From NCBI GenBank assembly GCA_036265385.1, contig DATAPD010000008.1, positions 173,487 through 237,486 of the forward strand: a stretch of 64,000 nucleotides of DNA, read 5' to 3'. Numbering within the stretch: position 1 is the first letter of the stretch; each line of letters begins with the position of its first letter. Positions 8,808-16,895 of this stretch are shown in pieces. The DNA is from DATAPD01 sp036265385. GTDB taxonomy: Bacteria > Acidobacteriota > Terriglobia > Terriglobales > Acidobacteriaceae. The notes beneath the pieces were generated by a model, which worked only from the letters and a program-made list of their open reading frames with translations, made no database searches and was not told where the DNA came from. The position numbers and the translations under genes were made by a program.

Positions 8808-9439
8808 GCACGGACCTAACTATTTCCGAGCTCCGTAGAGCATCTCTGTCCTGGATTCGCGGGTCGGACGATCCGAACCGCCCAGCTCGACGATGCTTAA
8901 TCGTAGTCCTCACATGTCTTCTCGTCTTTCCCTTCGCTGATTCTGATGCCCAACAGAGTCCTTCCGAGTTTCAAGTTAAAGCGGCTTACCTCTTCAACTT
9001 CGGCAAATTTGTGAGATGGCAGAACGATCGAGCTGTGCGCATGAACTCGTTCGACATTTGTGTGCTCGGCAAAGACCCGTTCGGCACCGTACTCGATGCG
9101 ACTGTGGCGGGCGAAACGATCGACGGAAAGTCGATCAAAGCAAGCAGGCTCTCCAGCGCGCAAGAGGCTGCTCATTGCAACGTCTTGTTCGTGGCATCTT
9201 CCGAGCAAGGCAGGTTGAGTGAAATTTTCTCCGTAACGCAGAGGCTGAACGTTCTCACGGTCAGCGACCTTCCGCATTTTGCCGAGCGTGGCGGAATGAT
9301 TGGGCTTGTCCGGCAACAGGACCGGATCCGCTTCGAGGTCAATCGGACGGCGGCAGAGAAGGCGAACCTGGTGCTCAGCTCTGAGCTGCTAAAGCTAGCC
9401 ACGAAAGTAATCGAGAAACCCTTGGCAGAAAATCGATGA
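8795..9439 (+). CDS. YfiR family periplasmic protein
   Basis: A 214-residue protein. A hydrophobic segment at about residues 34-52 (CLIVVLTCLLVFPFADSDAQ) is the signal peptide, preceded by an unusually long basic N-terminus, so the true start may lie inside. The mature part matches the YfiR family: EFQVKAAYLFNFGKFVRW near the start, FDICVLGKDPFG, CNVLFVASSE, VLTVSD and GGMIGLV...RIRFEVN. In Pseudomonas YfiR is a periplasmic inhibitor of the CHASE8-containing diguanylate cyclase YfiN. Here it overlaps the receptor gene by 13 nt and the kinase gene by 4 nt, which implies that it controls the sensor kinase. Confidence 0.9.
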   Translation: MDTVSTDLTISELRRASLSWIRGSDDPNRPARRCLIVVLTCLLVFPFADSDAQQSPSEFQVKAAYLFNFGKFVRWQNDRAVRMNSFDICVLGKDPFGTVLDATVAGETIDGKSIKASRLSSAQEAAHCNVLFVASSEQGRLSEIFSVTQRLNVLTVSDLPHFAERGGMIGLVRQQDRIRFEVNRTAAEKANLVLSSELLKLATKVIEKPLAENR

Positions 9440-10953
9440 CGCAACAACGACAGAAACGCTCGATCTTGAAACGGCTCACGATGATGAACATGCTGGTGAG
9501 CGGCCTGGCGTTATTGTTGGCGTGCGCGGCATTATTTGTTTATGACCAGGTGACTTCTCGTCGAAACCTGGTGCACACTCTCTCGGCACAAGCGCAGATC
9601 ATTGGATTCAACAGCATTTCTGCGATTTTATTCAACGACCCGCAAGCCGCTTCAGAAACTCTCTCTGCACTGAAAAGTTCCCCCAGTATTTCCTCCGCTG
9701 GGATACTGAAACTGGACCACAGCATGTTCGCTCAGTATTCCCGAGAAAGCGGGGATCAGATCTTAGAATTACCTTCTTTGAACCCGGGCCAACCGGAAGC
9801 ACACGTATTCACCAGCAGCCATGTTGTTCTGGTTCGCAAAATACTTTCTGAGGGCCATCCCATTGGATTCGTGTACCTGAAAGCGGATCTGCGGGAGATC
9901 GATCAACGATTGAAACGTTACGCGACAATCGCCTTTTCAGTACTTATGTTGTCGCTCTTGGCGGCCATGCTGGTTTCATCGAACTTCCGCAAATCAGTGG
10001 CAAGTCCAATTGTTGAATTGGCGGAAACTGCCCAACGAGTATCCAAGGAGAAGAATTACCAAATACGGGCAGCCCAGACTGGCGGACAGGACGAACTCTC
10101 GGTTTTAGTGGAGTCGTTCAATGAGATGTTGGAACAGATTCAAGAGCGTGACAACGCGCTTCAACGGGCTCGCGACGAGCTTGAGCAACGCGTCTCCGAT
10201 CGCACTCATGACCTCACGGTAGCGAATCAGCAACTGTCGGAGCGCACACACGAATTGATGTCTGCGAACCGGGAGCTGGAAGCGTTCTCATACTCGGTCT
10301 CCCACGACCTGCGCGGTCCGCTTGAGGCGCTGAATGGCTTTACCTATGTGCTTCTGAAAAAATATGGGCCGAGCTTCGACAGCCAGACCCGCGAGTTGAT
10401 CGAACACATTCGTAACAGCGGACGACGCATGTCCGAATTAATCGACGACTTGCTGAATCTTTCGCGCGTGACCACAAGTGTCTTACACAGAGAACAAATT
10501 GACCTGAGTTCCCTGTCTCGCTCGATTATGGACGATTTGTGCCGGCGAGAACCCGGCCGTCAAGTTGAATTCGTCGCACCTAAGACCGCAGATGCGTTGG
10601 CGGACGTCAGCCTTATGCGCATCGTGCTCGAGAACTTACTGGGGAATGCCTGGAAATACACATCACAACACGGCCACGCGCGAATCGAATTTGGAGAGGC
10701 GCAGAAGAACGGGCAAACTGCATTTTTCGTAAAAGACGATGGGACCGGTTTCGATCCACAGTCCGCCAATCGGCTATTCCAACCTTTTCAGCGCCTTCAT
10801 TCGATGGCTGAGTTTCCGGGCAGCGGCATCGGATTGGCGACTGTCAAACGTATCATCCAACGACACGGAGGACAGGTCTGGGCTGAAGGTGCCACCGGAC
10901 AAGGCGCCACCTTCTTTTTTACGGTCGGACCAGCAAAAGACGCGGCTGCATAG
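9436..10953 (+). CDS. CHASE8-type sensor histidine kinase
   Basis: A 505-residue inner-membrane kinase. Two membrane segments (about residues 16-37 and 169-189) flank a periplasmic domain resembling CHASE8 (NLVHTLSAQAQIIGFNSISAILFND). A HAMP domain follows, then a coiled coil, then HisKA with the phospho-His in FSYSVSHDLRGPLEALNGF. The ATPase domain has ENLLGNAWKYT (N box), DDGTGFD (G1) and GSGIGLATVKRIIQRHGG (G2). In the known YfiN system the CHASE8-HAMP module drives a GGDEF domain; here the same sensory front end drives a kinase. It is the last gene of the set and overlaps YfiR. Confidence 0.92.
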   Translation: MTQQRQKRSILKRLTMMNMLVSGLALLLACAALFVYDQVTSRRNLVHTLSAQAQIIGFNSISAILFNDPQAASETLSALKSSPSISSAGILKLDHSMFAQYSRESGDQILELPSLNPGQPEAHVFTSSHVVLVRKILSEGHPIGFVYLKADLREIDQRLKRYATIAFSVLMLSLLAAMLVSSNFRKSVASPIVELAETAQRVSKEKNYQIRAAQTGGQDELSVLVESFNEMLEQIQERDNALQRARDELEQRVSDRTHDLTVANQQLSERTHELMSANRELEAFSYSVSHDLRGPLEALNGFTYVLLKKYGPSFDSQTRELIEHIRNSGRRMSELIDDLLNLSRVTTSVLHREQIDLSSLSRSIMDDLCRREPGRQVEFVAPKTADALADVSLMRIVLENLLGNAWKYTSQHGHARIEFGEAQKNGQTAFFVKDDGTGFDPQSANRLFQPFQRLHSMAEFPGSGIGLATVKRIIQRHGGQVWAEGATGQGATFFFTVGPAKDAAA

Positions 10954-11074
10954 GTGCCCCAAAAGGGTACCGGGAGGGGACTTGAACTTGAGCCGTTTCA
11001 CGGCGTGAGGAGCGAAAGCGACGGGAGTTGTGAGACGAAATCCCGAGCGGCAGCAAGGGACCCTACTCTCATCT
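10954..11074. repeat. Intergenic segment with a decayed copy of the tRNA-Leu 3' end
   Basis: Positions 10966-10988 (GGTACCGGGAGGGGACTTGAACT, read here in two parts: GGTACCGGGAGGGG then ACTTGAACT) closely match the start of the tRNA-Leu complement at 11076-11099 (GGTGCCGGGAGGGGG then ACTTGAACC). The copy contains only the acceptor 3' strand and T-arm and then diverges. A weak hairpin at 10953-10971 overlaps it. It may be a remnant attachment site or partial tRNA duplication. No gene is seen in the segment. Confidence 0.6.
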
Positions 11075-11165
11075 TGGTGCCGGGAGGGGGACTTGAACCC
11101 CCACAACCCTTTTGAGGTCTGCGGATTTTAAGTCCGCTGCGTCTGCCAATTTCGCCATCCCGGCA
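11075..11165 (-). tRNA. tRNA-Leu (TAA anticodon)
   Basis: A complete class II tRNA read on the reverse strand. The 7-bp acceptor is TGCCGGG / CCCGGCA, the anticodon stem-loop is GCGGA CTTAAAA TCCGC with anticodon TAA, a long variable arm follows, and the T-arm is GGGGG TTCAAGT CCCCC. CCA is encoded. Total 91 nt. It decodes UUA/UUG leucine codons. Confidence 0.96.
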
Positions 11166-11460
11166 TAAATGTATTCTAGCCCACACACCAGCCGTTGCCT
11201 GTGATCGGCGTTTCGCTTTTGCAATGAACCCGCATGTAAATCGCTGGAGGCCGTGGTCTACTGCACCGTCGATTACGGTTCGTTGCTTGGAATCCCCTTT
11301 CGGTGTGCCATGGTGACACTTCAGAGGCATCTCAGCTACAAATTCATCAGCATGGCTGATTTCCGATAAAATAGAAGGAATCGTTCCCGTCTCTAAACGC
11401 ATATCTTTGGTGGGGATCAATGCGCACTCGATGTAGGTGCGCGAACGGAGAATACGCCGG
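11166..11460. other. Intergenic region upstream of hpnH
   Basis: No gene is credible here. A long reverse-strand reading frame crosses it, but that frame runs through the tRNA. A TAAAATAG (11366-11373), resembling a -10 element, lies about 90 nt before the hpnH start. No other structure is evident. Confidence 0.4.
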
Positions 11461-12588
11461 ATGGCAGTTCCAATTTCGCAGATGTGGACGGTAGCTACTT
11501 ACGTCCTAAAACAGAAGTTCCTGGGGCGCAAACGCTACCCGCTCGTGCTCATGCTCGAGCCTTTGTTTCGCTGCAATTTGGCTTGTGCAGGCTGCGGCAA
11601 AATTCAGTATCCCGCCCATATCTTGAAAACTGATCTTAGCCCCGAAGAGTGTTTCCGCGCGCTAGAAGAGTGCGGCGCGCCCACGGTTGCAATTCCCGGC
11701 GGAGAGCCTTTGATGCACCCCCAGATCGATCAGATCGTGGAGGGCCTGGTCGCCCGCAAGAAATACATCTATCTCTGCACGAACGCCTTGCTTTTAAAAG
11801 AGAAAATCCACCTCTTTAAGCCAACAAAATATCTGACCTTTTCAGTTCACCTAGATGGCCAGCGCGAGCATCATGATTTTTCGGTTTGCCGCGAAGGCGG
11901 GTACGAGGCGGCCGCTGAAGGTGTGAAGGAAGCCTTAGCGCGCGGCTTTCGTGTAACTACGAACACCACGTTGTTTGATGGAGCAGATCCGAAGAGCGTA
12001 CGCGCATTCTTCGACGAGATGATGGCGCTTGGCGTCGAGGGCATGATGCTTTCTCCGGGTTACTCCTATGACAAAGCTCCCGATCAGCAGCATTTCCTCG
12101 GGCGCGCTCGTACACGAAGGCTGTTCCGTGGAATTCTGTCGAATCGGAAGAAAGAGTGGCGCTTTAACATGTCGCCCCTTTTTCTCGAGTTCCTGATGGG
12201 CAAGCGCGACTACGCCTGCACACCGTGGGGCATGCCTACGTACAACATCTTTGGATGGCAAAAGCCCTGCTACCTGCTTCAGGATGGATACACTGAGACG
12301 TTCGAAGAGTTGATGGCTGATACCGCATGGGAGAAATATGGGACCGAGTCAGGTAATCCGAAGTGCGCGAATTGCATGGTGCACAGCGGCTACGAAGCCT
12401 CGGCGGTAAATGACACGTTTGGTTCGTTAAGAGGATTGTGGCACACGGTGCGTGCCATGATGTTCAATCGCTACCCCGATCGCGGCGCTCTGGACCTGTT
12501 AGCTCAACCGATCCAGCCTGTCCACTCGCAAAATCCCTTGGTGCAGATAAGCGCCTCGAATGATCAGTTGGAAGAGACACACGCGTGA
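11461..12588 (+). CDS. hpnH: Hopanoid biosynthesis radical SAM protein HpnH
   Basis: A 375-residue radical SAM enzyme. It begins MAVPISQMW; the frame continues upstream to a GTG at 11437, but a GGAG lies 10 nt before the ATG at 11461. The cluster motif CNLACAGC (CxxxCxxC) is at about residues 39-46 and the SAM-contacting IPGGEPLMHP follows. A C-terminal Cys group (CANCMVHSGYEASAV) is typical of this family. HpnH joins the 5'-deoxyadenosyl radical to diploptene to make adenosylhopane, the first step toward extended (C35) hopanoids, membrane sterol analogues. It overlaps the next gene by 4 nt (GTGA). Confidence 0.95.
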   Translation: MAVPISQMWTVATYVLKQKFLGRKRYPLVLMLEPLFRCNLACAGCGKIQYPAHILKTDLSPEECFRALEECGAPTVAIPGGEPLMHPQIDQIVEGLVARKKYIYLCTNALLLKEKIHLFKPTKYLTFSVHLDGQREHHDFSVCREGGYEAAAEGVKEALARGFRVTTNTTLFDGADPKSVRAFFDEMMALGVEGMMLSPGYSYDKAPDQQHFLGRARTRRLFRGILSNRKKEWRFNMSPLFLEFLMGKRDYACTPWGMPTYNIFGWQKPCYLLQDGYTETFEELMADTAWEKYGTESGNPKCANCMVHSGYEASAVNDTFGSLRGLWHTVRAMMFNRYPDRGALDLLAQPIQPVHSQNPLVQISASNDQLEETHA

Positions 12589-13016
12589 GCAATCCCGAAC
12601 ACATTTCCCGAACCGCATCCGATCCTGATTCACTCGAAGTTGTGGCCGGTACAGCTCGCACCGAGGTCGAAGGCTGGGTCCCAGAGTTAGCTGATGAGAC
12701 CGCCTTGCGCAATGCCTTGGAAAAGGCATTCGATTATCGGGGTGATATCACCATCACGAAGAAAGATGGAACACGTATCGAGGGCTATCTCTTCGATCGT
12801 AGTAGCGGTCAGACGCTTCAATCCTCTTTCGTCCGGCTTATTCCGAAGACTGAGCATACAAAGGTTTCGATTTCCTACTCAGATATCGCAGCTCTGGCCT
12901 TCAGTGGACGCGACACTGCGGCTGGAAAGAGTTGGGAAGCTTGGGTAAAAAAGTACTGGGAAAAGAAATCGAAGGGCGAGCAGAACATCGGACTAGAACC
13001 AGAGCTTATCGAGTAA
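12585..13016 (+). CDS. Conserved protein of unknown function coupled to hpnH
   Basis: A 143-residue soluble protein. It starts at a GTG overlapping the hpnH stop (GTGA), which argues for translational coupling. The middle part (DYRGDITITKKDGTRIEGYLFDR...VRLIPK...VSISYSDIAALAFSGRDTAAGKSWEAWVKKY) looks like a small beta-barrel of the LSm/SH3 type, with a helical acidic tail. No catalytic motif is seen. Its association with hpnH suggests an accessory role in hopanoid synthesis, but function is unknown. Confidence 0.8.
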   Translation: MSNPEHISRTASDPDSLEVVAGTARTEVEGWVPELADETALRNALEKAFDYRGDITITKKDGTRIEGYLFDRSSGQTLQSSFVRLIPKTEHTKVSISYSDIAALAFSGRDTAAGKSWEAWVKKYWEKKSKGEQNIGLEPELIE

Positions 13017-13030
13017 CCGCGTCTACCGCA

Positions 13031-14167
13031 TTAAATATCCAAAATCACTTCCGTTGAATCACTGGGTTGATTGCGCTGCTTCCGCAGATCGCGCATAAAT
13101 GACTCGATGGGGACATTCGCTTTGATTCGGAACAGTTCAAGCAAGGGATCGGCCGATTCTGTATTGGGCGACATGTCCGGAATATCTGGATCTAGCCCAT
13201 CAGGTTCGACTAGAAATTCGGCTGAAGCATCCTGATTATCACGTAAGGCCTGGATGAAATTTTCGACCTGCGAGCGCTGCTCGGCAGTTCCCTGTGTAAA
13301 TTCCACGCCCATCCCAGCATCCGGATGAACTACTCGCACGATGCCGTCGGCCCTGACTTCTGACATACGCGTTTTCATTGTCAGAATAACTCGCGTCCTG
13401 ACTGGAAACGGCGCGACGACCTCCAAGTAGCACCCTCCCAAGCTAAGGTCGGTGACGCGGCAGCGAACAGGAGGATCATCTTTGTCAGAGTCTGCGCAGT
13501 TCTGGTTTACCCATGTCTTCAATAAATGTTTGAGATCCGGACCAATCTTAATGAATCGAACTCCGAGTATGTTGTTAGGGCTCTCCCAAGCAACCTCGCC
13601 TTCGGCACTGATGCTGTCCGAGATACCCGGTAGGTTCATGACACAGCGAAGTGACCCTGTTTCGCGCACTTTCTGCTTGAACTGGACCGCCATGCCCCCT
13701 TCGCTAAAGTCGACGGTCATACCTTGGTAAATCGATGAGAGCGCCGTCCCGGTAGCAGAAACGGGGATTTGTAAGGGCAAGCGGGAATTGCGCCGGCGCT
13801 CACGCTTCATTAGTGCTCGTGCTGCCCGGAAACTGGCCTTGGCCCGCTCCATCGAAATAGGTTTGTACAAAGCGAAGTGCGCGCCCAGGTCGAAGGCGGT
13901 TCGAATGCCAGTCGTACCGTCGATGATGGCAACGGCCACCGCCCGCTTGTTGCAAGGGGCGGTTCGTGCACTTTTGAGAACCAGAGCGGCAGTTGCCTGA
14001 TCGGCGCAATCGACGATCACAGCTTCGAATCGCTGCCGAGTCAGCTTCAAGGTGGCCTGGTCTGCATCCGAGCAGTGGTCGATGGCGATTTCCAAGTCGC
14101 TTAAAACACGGCGCAGGACGCGAAGGATCTTCTCGTCCGAGCAAAGTACAAGTGTGCGAAGCGTCAT
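13031..14167 (-). CDS. Receiver-like domain fused to two PilZ domains
   Basis: A 378-residue cytoplasmic protein. Residues 1-115 resemble a response-regulator receiver (VLCSDEKILRVLRRVL..., AVIVDCA as Asp position, YKPIS as Lys position), though the acidic pocket is reduced. The first PilZ domain (about 118-220) has the c-di-GMP-binding RRNSR and DFSEGGM motifs. The second (about 230-330) keeps DLSLGGCYLEV but its N-terminal Arg motif is weak (PVRCR). The acidic C-terminal tail (about 45 residues) is probably disordered. It likely couples c-di-GMP level to motility or surface behaviour; partner unknown. Confidence 0.88.
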   Translation of the reverse strand: MTLRTLVLCSDEKILRVLRRVLSDLEIAIDHCSDADQATLKLTRQRFEAVIVDCADQATAALVLKSARTAPCNKRAVAVAIIDGTTGIRTAFDLGAHFALYKPISMERAKASFRAARALMKRERRRNSRLPLQIPVSATGTALSSIYQGMTVDFSEGGMAVQFKQKVRETGSLRCVMNLPGISDSISAEGEVAWESPNNILGVRFIKIGPDLKHLLKTWVNQNCADSDKDDPPVRCRVTDLSLGGCYLEVVAPFPVRTRVILTMKTRMSEVRADGIVRVVHPDAGMGVEFTQGTAEQRSQVENFIQALRDNQDASAEFLVEPDGLDPDIPDMSPNTESADPLLELFRIKANVPIESFMRDLRKQRNQPSDSTEVILDI

Positions 14168-14197
14168 AAATGCGTGTACCTGGGAACGAAACTGTGT

Positions 14198-14362
14198 CTA
14201 GAGCCGCCCAGCCGATGCTCCCATGACCTCATCGTCTTCCGAGTCCAACAGATGGGCAACGCTTCTTAGCTGTTCGGCGGCCTGTTGCAGGGCTTCAATT
14301 TGTTTTCCAAGCTGGGCCAGTTGGCCCTGCTTTTTGCGCAGAACCTCATAGATATCCTTCAC
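14198..14362 (-). CDS. Small coiled-coil protein (54 aa)
   Basis: A 54-residue frame from a GTG at 14362 with a near-perfect AAGGAGGGG ribosome binding site 3-6 nt upstream. The sequence (MKDIYEVLRKKQGQLAQLGK...) is a single Gln/Leu-rich helix with heptads and an acidic end (SEDDEVMGASAGRL). It is upstream of, and co-directional with, the receiver/PilZ gene (30 nt apart), suggesting an operon. Function unknown. The excellent Shine-Dalgarno site and compositional bias support its reality. Confidence 0.75.
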   Translation of the reverse strand: MKDIYEVLRKKQGQLAQLGKQIEALQQAAEQLRSVAHLLDSEDDEVMGASAGRL

Positions 14363-14761
14363 GATCCCCTCCTTGAGGCACTCTATGAGCAGAGTCCGCG
14401 AGGGTCAATCGCTCAGGTGGTCGCTGTGTTACGGAAGTAATATCAATGTAATCAGTTACATACAATGGAAGATTTGACGAATTTTCGATTGAATATCAAT
14501 GATTCGAGATTCTCCTTTTGTTCTCTTTCTTCTCACTCAACACGTTAACGTGCGGTTCTGCCTCCCAGCGCGGAGAAACGTATTGACTTCCGAGCTAAGT
14601 CGCCATAGAATCATGAGTTTCCGGAGACCAGCAGAATCCTTACTGTAGTCGTACCGTTGTTCTTCGTTCGGTGAATCCCGGGCGTCTTACTGCGAATCTA
14701 ACGGAACAAGGCTTTTGTACAGGCAGCAAATCATCGGAAAAGGATGGAAAGATAAGCATTC
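14363..14761. other. Non-coding stretch with two short palindromes
   Basis: About 400 bp with no convincing gene. It contains TGTAATCAGTTACA (14447-14460, dyad with 5-bp arms) and the perfect palindrome CACGTTAACGTG (14541-14552). It serves as the divergent promoter region for the 54-aa gene and the 75-aa gene. Either dyad could be a regulator site. Confidence 0.5.
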
Positions 14762-14989
14762 ATGGCTAAGCGACGCGGAAATCCCAACTGGGGCAAGCCT
14801 GAACCAATCGGCCCGATCGTCCCCACCGTGACCGAGTTCGAGCAGGTCGTTCGCGAGTACAAGTTAGCTCCCGACCAATACCTGCGTTCCACCCGTTTGC
14901 GGGAATGGGCACGGCGGAATAAGAACTCGAAGTACATCCCCGAGCCACTGCTAGAAGCTTGGGGCTTTGAGATCGAATCGACCCTGTAA
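14762..14989 (+). CDS. Small conserved hypothetical protein (75 aa)
   Basis: A 75-residue basic protein (MAKRRGNPNWGKPEPIGPIV...). The second half (ATEFEQVVREYKL..., SKYIPEPLLEAWGFEIES) looks like a short helical, possibly DNA-associated, domain. A purine-rich AAAAGGATGGAAAG precedes the ATG, and a strong terminator follows 18 nt after the stop, so it is a separate transcription unit. I do not recognise a function. Confidence 0.75.
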   Translation: MAKRRGNPNWGKPEPIGPIVPTVTEFEQVVREYKLAPDQYLRSTRLREWARRNKNSKYIPEPLLEAWGFEIESTL

Positions 14990-15007
14990 ACCAACGGGGT
15001 GAATACA

Positions 15008-15038
15008 ACAGGCCGCCTTATGGGCGGCCTGTTCTTTT
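15008..15038 (+). terminator. Rho-independent terminator
   Basis: ACAGGCCGCC / GGGCGGCCTGT forms a 10-bp GC-rich stem with a short loop (TTAT), followed by TTCTTTT. It ends the 75-aa gene. Confidence 0.9.
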
Positions 15039-15081
15039 GTGATCCAAGTGTAATGAACCGCAAGGCGACAGGAGAACAGCT

Positions 15082-15681
15082 CTGGCCATCGCTCCACAGG
15101 AATTATTGGGTTTGTTGGTGGCCGTGAGCTTTGCTGCCGGCCTTAACGTGTATGCCGCCGTCGCCACACTGGGCTTACTTTCTCACGCTGGCGTTGTTTC
15201 CCTGCCCCCATCCTTACAGACGCTTTGCAGTTGGTGGATCATCGGAGCCAGTTGCATCCTCTTTACAATCGAGTTCTTTGCCGACAAGGTTCCTGCTTTC
15301 GATCTCGTTTGGAATGCTTTTCACACATTCGTTCGGGTGCCGGTTGCGGCCCTCCTGAGTTATGGCGCAACGTCTCAACTATCCCCGCAGAAGCAACTAT
15401 TGGCCACTCTTGTCGGGGGCCTGATTGCGTTCGCGGCGCACGGCGGAAAGACAGCCATCCGGGCGGCGGTCACATCCTCGCCAGAACCTGTATCGAATTT
15501 CGTCTTGAGCATTGGTGAGGATGCTCTGGCGGTCTTTCTAATTTGGTTTGCCACAAAACACCCGTATGTGACTACAGCGATCGTAGCTGTTCTTTTAGTC
15601 ACCATCGTGTTGCTTGTCCGTCTCGTGATCCGCGCTTTGCGGAATCTATTCCGTAGAGCCGAGAGAGAGTTGGCACGATAG
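15082..15681 (+). CDS. DUF4126 family membrane protein
   Basis: About 199 residues with five or six membrane segments. The family signature is AVSFAAGLNVYAAVATLGLL near the N-terminus, and EFFADKVPAFDLVWNAFHTFVRVPVAALL is also typical. I place the start at a CTG (15082), because GGAGAA lies 7 nt upstream and this adds MAIAPQELLGLLVAVS, giving a natural N-terminus; the first TTG at 15106 would cut into the first membrane helix. Function of the family is unknown. It ends 23 nt before ribBA. Confidence 0.85.
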   Translation: MAIAPQELLGLLVAVSFAAGLNVYAAVATLGLLSHAGVVSLPPSLQTLCSWWIIGASCILFTIEFFADKVPAFDLVWNAFHTFVRVPVAALLSYGATSQLSPQKQLLATLVGGLIAFAAHGGKTAIRAAVTSSPEPVSNFVLSIGEDALAVFLIWFATKHPYVTTAIVAVLLVTIVLLVRLVIRALRNLFRRAERELAR

Positions 15682-15704
15682 TGCAATGCTAGAATCACAC
15701 TGAA

Positions 15705-16877
15705 ATGGCTGACCACAGCCCATTTACGGATGTACCGACGGCGATCGAGGAATTTCGCGCCGGGCGCATGATTGTCATCGTCGATGACGAAGACCGCGAG
15801 AACGAAGGCGATCTCACGCTAGCGGCAGAAAAAGTCACTCCAGAAGCCATCAATTTCATGGCTATCCATGGCCGGGGCTTAATCTGCCTGACGATGACCG
15901 AAGACAGGCTTGATCATCTTCGGATCGGCCCGATGACGACCGAAAACACCTCTCAATACGGAACTGCGTTCTGTGAAGCGATCGACGCTCGGGAGGGCGT
16001 TACCACGGGCATCTCGGCTTACGATCGGGCTCGCACCATTCGCGTCGCCATCGATCCAGCAAGTCGCGCTTCGGATTTAGCTCGTCCGGGCCATGTCTTC
16101 CCTCTCCGAGCGCGCAAAGGGGGCGTCCTGGTGCGCGCGGGCCAAACGGAAGCTTCTGTTGATCTGGCTCGTCTGGCTGGAATGGTTCCGGCTGGAATCA
16201 TTTGCGAGATCATGAAAGACGACGGCACGATGGCACGCGTGCCTGATCTCATCGAGTTCTGCCAAGCCCACGCCATGAAGATGCTCACCGTGGCCGAACT
16301 CATTCGGTATCGGATGGCCAACGAACGATATGTGCACCGGGTCGGTGAGGCTATGGTCGAAACCAAGCACGGTGAATTCCAACTAATTGCTTACGAAAGC
16401 GAGGTTGGAGTTGGAGAATCGCATCTGGCCCTAGTTCGAGGTGACATTGCCCACGGCACAGAACCGGTTCTCGTGCGAATGCATTCCCATTGCGTAATGG
16501 GCGATGTCTTCGGGGCAACCGGTTGTGATTGCCACGCCACGATGGAAGGATCGCTACAAGCCATAGCTGCTGAAGGACGTGGGGCCTTGATCTATCTCCA
16601 CCAGACGTCAAAAGGATTCGCGGTTGAGCAGGTAGCGAACCGTTCCTTTCTGACTTTTCATCGCGAACGCACACTTCCCGCTCTTCCTGAGAGCGAACGC
16701 AAAACGCAAAGAGAGATTGGCCTCGGCGCGCAGATTCTTTCAGACCTGGGCCTCCGCAGAATTCGCCTGCTGACAAACCACCCCCGAAAGGTGGCTGGAC
16801 TTGAAGGTTTTGGAATTGAAATTGTCGAGCAGATTCCGATTCAACTCGACGCAAAGGCGGGCAACAAAGTTCTGTGA
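15705..16877 (+). CDS. ribBA: RibBA-type protein: DHBP synthase with degenerate GTP cyclohydrolase II domain
   Basis: A 390-residue two-domain protein of riboflavin synthesis. The N-terminal half is an intact 3,4-dihydroxy-2-butanone-4-phosphate synthase: VDDEDRENEGDLTLAAE, HGRGLICL, TGISAYDRARTI and FPLRARKGGVL. The C-terminal half follows GTP cyclohydrolase II and keeps the zinc cysteines (MHSHCVMGD...GCDCHA) and LLTNHPRKV. It lacks the usual RQEGRxIGL and DTVEAN...DxRDF catalytic region (here YLHQTSKGFAVEQ and ESERKTQREIG) and the C-terminal TK..K.GH segment. The cyclohydrolase activity is therefore doubtful. It may be a diverged lineage form or a regulatory domain. Confidence 0.93.
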   Translation: MADHSPFTDVPTAIEEFRAGRMIVIVDDEDRENEGDLTLAAEKVTPEAINFMAIHGRGLICLTMTEDRLDHLRIGPMTTENTSQYGTAFCEAIDAREGVTTGISAYDRARTIRVAIDPASRASDLARPGHVFPLRARKGGVLVRAGQTEASVDLARLAGMVPAGIICEIMKDDGTMARVPDLIEFCQAHAMKMLTVAELIRYRMANERYVHRVGEAMVETKHGEFQLIAYESEVGVGESHLALVRGDIAHGTEPVLVRMHSHCVMGDVFGATGCDCHATMEGSLQAIAAEGRGALIYLHQTSKGFAVEQVANRSFLTFHRERTLPALPESERKTQREIGLGAQILSDLGLRRIRLLTNHPRKVAGLEGFGIEIVEQIPIQLDAKAGNKVL

Positions 16878-16895
16878 AGATCCCCTTGGATCAGC

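Noticed and set aside
10998..11420. 140-aa reverse-strand frame upstream of hpnH
   Set aside because: It runs straight through the tRNA-Leu gene and its partial copy; the protein part GEIGRRSG...GGSSPPPGT is just tRNA sequence translated.
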